A stretch of 6,475 nt of DNA, from positions 1 to 6,475 of the forward strand of contig JALZVC010000140.1 of the NCBI GenBank assembly GCA_023301205.1, given 5' to 3'. Below are positions 5,214-6,475 of this stretch, piece by piece (position 1 is the first letter of the stretch; every line of letters starts with the position of its first letter). The translations under genes and the position numbers were made by a program. The notes under the pieces are model-generated. The model was not told the DNA's origin. It saw nothing but the letters and a program-made list of their open reading frames with translations, and made no database searches. The DNA comes from Flavobacteriaceae bacterium (GTDB lineage Bacteria > Bacteroidota > Bacteroidia > Flavobacteriales > Flavobacteriaceae).

Positions 5214-5775
5214 GCTTATCAATTACCTTACGTAAATTGATTAATGCATATCTCATTCTCCCAAGAGCTGTATTGATACTTACACCTGTTTGTTCACTTA
5301 TTTCTTTAAAACTCATATCCTTGTAGATACGCATTATCAGTACTTCTCTCTGATCATCTGGTAATTCGTGAATTAAATTTTTCACATCATTTTCCACTTG
5401 AGACTTAATCATTTTGCCTTCTACATTTAGAGAACCGTCATGAAGTACAGAGAAAATATTAAAATCATCATTGTTCTCAAACTTAGGCATTCTATTATTT
5501 TTTCTGAAATGATCTATAACCAGATTATGTGCTATACGCATCACCCAAGGTAAAAATTTACCTTCTTCATTGTACTTACCACGCTTAAGCGTTTTGATAA
5601 CCTTAATAAACGTATCTTGAAAAACATCTTCCGCTACATCGCGATTATATACTTTAGAGTATATAAAACTGTAAATTCTTTGTTTGTGTCGAGTAACTAA
5701 TTCGCCTAGAGCAGACTCATCGCCATTAATGTAAGCACTTACTAAAAGTGCATCAGAGTTCGGGGTTTTATTCAT
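5191..5775 (-). CDS. ECF-type RNA polymerase sigma factor (RpoE-like)
   Basis: A 194-residue sigma-70 family protein with regions 2 and 4 only. Region 2 spans about 24-95: LGELVTRHKQRIYSFIYSK, the core-binding helix NRDVAEDVFQDTFIKVIKTL (44-63) and the promoter-melting and -10 segment FLPWVMRIAHNLVIDHFRK (74-92). A linker of about 37 residues follows. Region 4 (about 133-183) has LIHELPDDQREVLIMRIYKD and the helix-turn-helix MSFKEISEQTGVSINTALGR (154-173), which reads the -35 box. No extra C-terminal domain or zinc-binding motif is present. The gene is divergent from uvrA (263-bp spacer) and followed after 16 nt by a small basic protein, not by a membrane anti-sigma factor. No clear -7 element was found upstream on the minus strand. 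It is only distantly similar to the sigma factor at 19-525. The family is clear; targets are unknown. Confidence 0.94.
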   Translation of the reverse strand: MNKTPNSDALLVSAYINGDESALGELVTRHKQRIYSFIYSKVYNRDVAEDVFQDTFIKVIKTLKRGKYNEEGKFLPWVMRIAHNLVIDHFRKNNRMPKFENNDDFNIFSVLHDGSLNVEGKMIKSQVENDVKNLIHELPDDQREVLIMRIYKDMSFKEISEQTGVSINTALGRMRYALINLRKVIDKHNIVLTN

Positions 5776-5983
5776 AACGTACTTATTTTTAAAGGTGAAA
5801 CAACTTTGCGTTTTTGGTCGTGTTAGTTGTTCGTTTTCAAAATGTTTTAAAGTATTGTTATGCTATAGGCCTCTTTTTTATAAATGTTTATTGTAGGACG
5901 TAAATATAAGTACTTTATATTAACATAAACAAATAAATGTTAAACTTTCGTCAAAAAAATTATAATTAGCCCTCATGTGTTAC

Positions 5984-5999
5984 CTACATTTCTATGTAG
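5984..5999. promoter_or_regulatory. Dyad CTACAT-N4-ATGTAG next to the uvrA -7 element
   Basis: A perfect 6-bp inverted repeat with a 4-nt spacer. It directly abuts the -7 element TATCTTTG and fills the space between -33 and -7, where a bound repressor would block polymerase. No known operator is recognised; a dyad this short could be chance. Confidence 0.3.
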
Positions 6000-6007
6000 T
6001 ATCTTTG
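6000..6007 (+). promoter_or_regulatory. -7 element of the uvrA promoter
   Basis: TATCTTTG is a full match to the Bacteroidota housekeeping -7 consensus TAnnTTTG. TTA at 5980-5982, 17 nt upstream, is a near match to the TTG of the -33 box. Transcription would begin near 6012-6015, giving a leader of about 25 nt before the TTG start of uvrA. Confidence 0.6.
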
Positions 6008-6038
6008 TAATTCTACAGAAAAAAACACACAGAATCCA

Positions 6039-6475
6039 TTGGCTAAAAAGAAGGCAGATAGTAAAAAAAACATAGTAATTAAGGGTGCAAAACTGCATAA
6101 CCTTAAAAATATAGATGTCACTATACCCAGAAATAAATTGGTTGTTATCACTGGCCTTTCTGGTAGTGGTAAATCCAGTCTTGCCTTTGACACTCTATAT
6201 GCAGAAGGCCAAAGACGTTATGTAGAAAGTCTATCTTCTTATGCTAGACAATTTTTAGGTCGCCTTAACAAACCTAAAGTAGATAGTATTAAAGGTATTG
6301 CTCCTGCTATTGCCATTGAGCAAAAAGTAAACGCTACTAATCCTAGATCTACTGTAGGCACTACAACAGAAATTTACGACTATCTAAAATTATTATATAC
6401 ACGTATTGGTAAAACTATATCACCAGTTTCTGGTAATGAAGTTAAAAAAGATACGGTCACAGATGTTATTGGATA
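6039..6475 (+). CDS. uvrA: UvrABC excinuclease subunit A, N-terminal part (cut by window edge)
   Basis: The first 145 residues of UvrA, the ABC-type ATPase that finds DNA damage and loads UvrB in nucleotide excision repair (the full protein is about 940 residues). The frame opens with a TTG start (6039) reading [20 protein letters not shown]. There is no ATG between the upstream in-frame stop (TAG 5997-5999) and the conserved part, so TTG is the best start. [20 protein letters not shown] (36-55) contains the Walker A motif of the first ATPase domain (GLSGSGKS, 39-46; 31-38 in E. coli). [18 protein letters not shown] (56-73), [11 protein letters not shown] and [16 protein letters not shown] are strict UvrA signatures. 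The zinc fingers and second ATPase domain lie beyond the edge. It is divergent from an ECF sigma gene, with a good -7 element 31 nt before the start. Confidence 0.97.
   Translation, partial: MAKKKADSKKNIVIKGAKLHNLKNIDVTIPRNKLVVITGLSGSGKSSLAFDTLYAEGQRRYVESLSSYARQFLGRLNKPKVDSIKGIAPAIAIEQKVNATNPRSTVGTTTEIYDYLKLLYTRIGKTISPVSGNEVKKDTVTDVIG

Noticed and set aside
5984..6193. Open frame of 69 codons on the minus strand over the uvrA start
   Set aside because: Antisense to the uvrA Walker A region and its promoter; no recognisable protein features.

Overview
The window is AT-rich DNA from a member of the Bacteroidota, most likely a marine-type Flavobacteriaceae. This rests on protein style (ECF sigma factors, an S41 lipoprotein with an acidic stretch after the lipobox Cys, a choice-of-anchor L domain, a flavobacterial-type Nth), the lack of strong Shine-Dalgarno sites, and a Bacteroidota-type -7 element (TAnnTTTG form) ahead of uvrA. 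The species cannot be named from the sequence alone.

Left part (1-2156): an ECF sigma factor (19-525, minus) overlaps the start of a further minus-strand gene that runs off the left edge; by position and overlap this may be its anti-sigma or regulatory partner. A 242-bp divergent region holds a candidate ECF-type promoter facing the sigma gene (AAC, 16 bp, CGTC). An S41-family serine peptidase lipoprotein (768-2156, plus) is transcribed away from it.

Middle (2157-3637): a reading frame for a small protein with two membrane segments (2184-2456) is broken by two in-frame stops but keeps its frame to the end, where its stop overlaps, as TAATG, the start of a secreted choice-of-anchor L / OmpA-C fusion protein (2456-3637). 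The overlap suggests the two once formed, or still form, a coupled pair.

Right part (3638-6475): bcp, a thiol peroxidase (minus), and nth, endonuclease III (plus), are divergent around a 136-bp spacer that contains a small REP-like hairpin. Nth has no cysteine at all, so it cannot carry the usual 4Fe-4S cluster. A probably bidirectional terminator separates nth from a convergent minus-strand pair: a second ECF sigma factor (5191-5775) followed by a 63-residue very basic small protein (4983-5174). The two are joined by a perfect 15-bp hairpin covering the sigma stop codon and ending 5 nt before the small gene's start. uvrA is transcribed divergently from this sigma gene. It starts at TTG (6039) and is cut by the right edge.

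In function the window combines envelope genes (lipoprotein peptidase, OmpA-like anchor protein, sigma factors of the envelope-stress class) with oxidative and DNA-damage repair genes (bcp, nth, uvrA). I see no mobile element, CRISPR array, tRNA or rRNA. Most of the content looks like ordinary flavobacterial chromosome. The points worth a second look are the cysteine-free Nth, the twice-interrupted membrane ORF coupled to the OmpA-like gene, and the sigma / hairpin / small basic protein unit.
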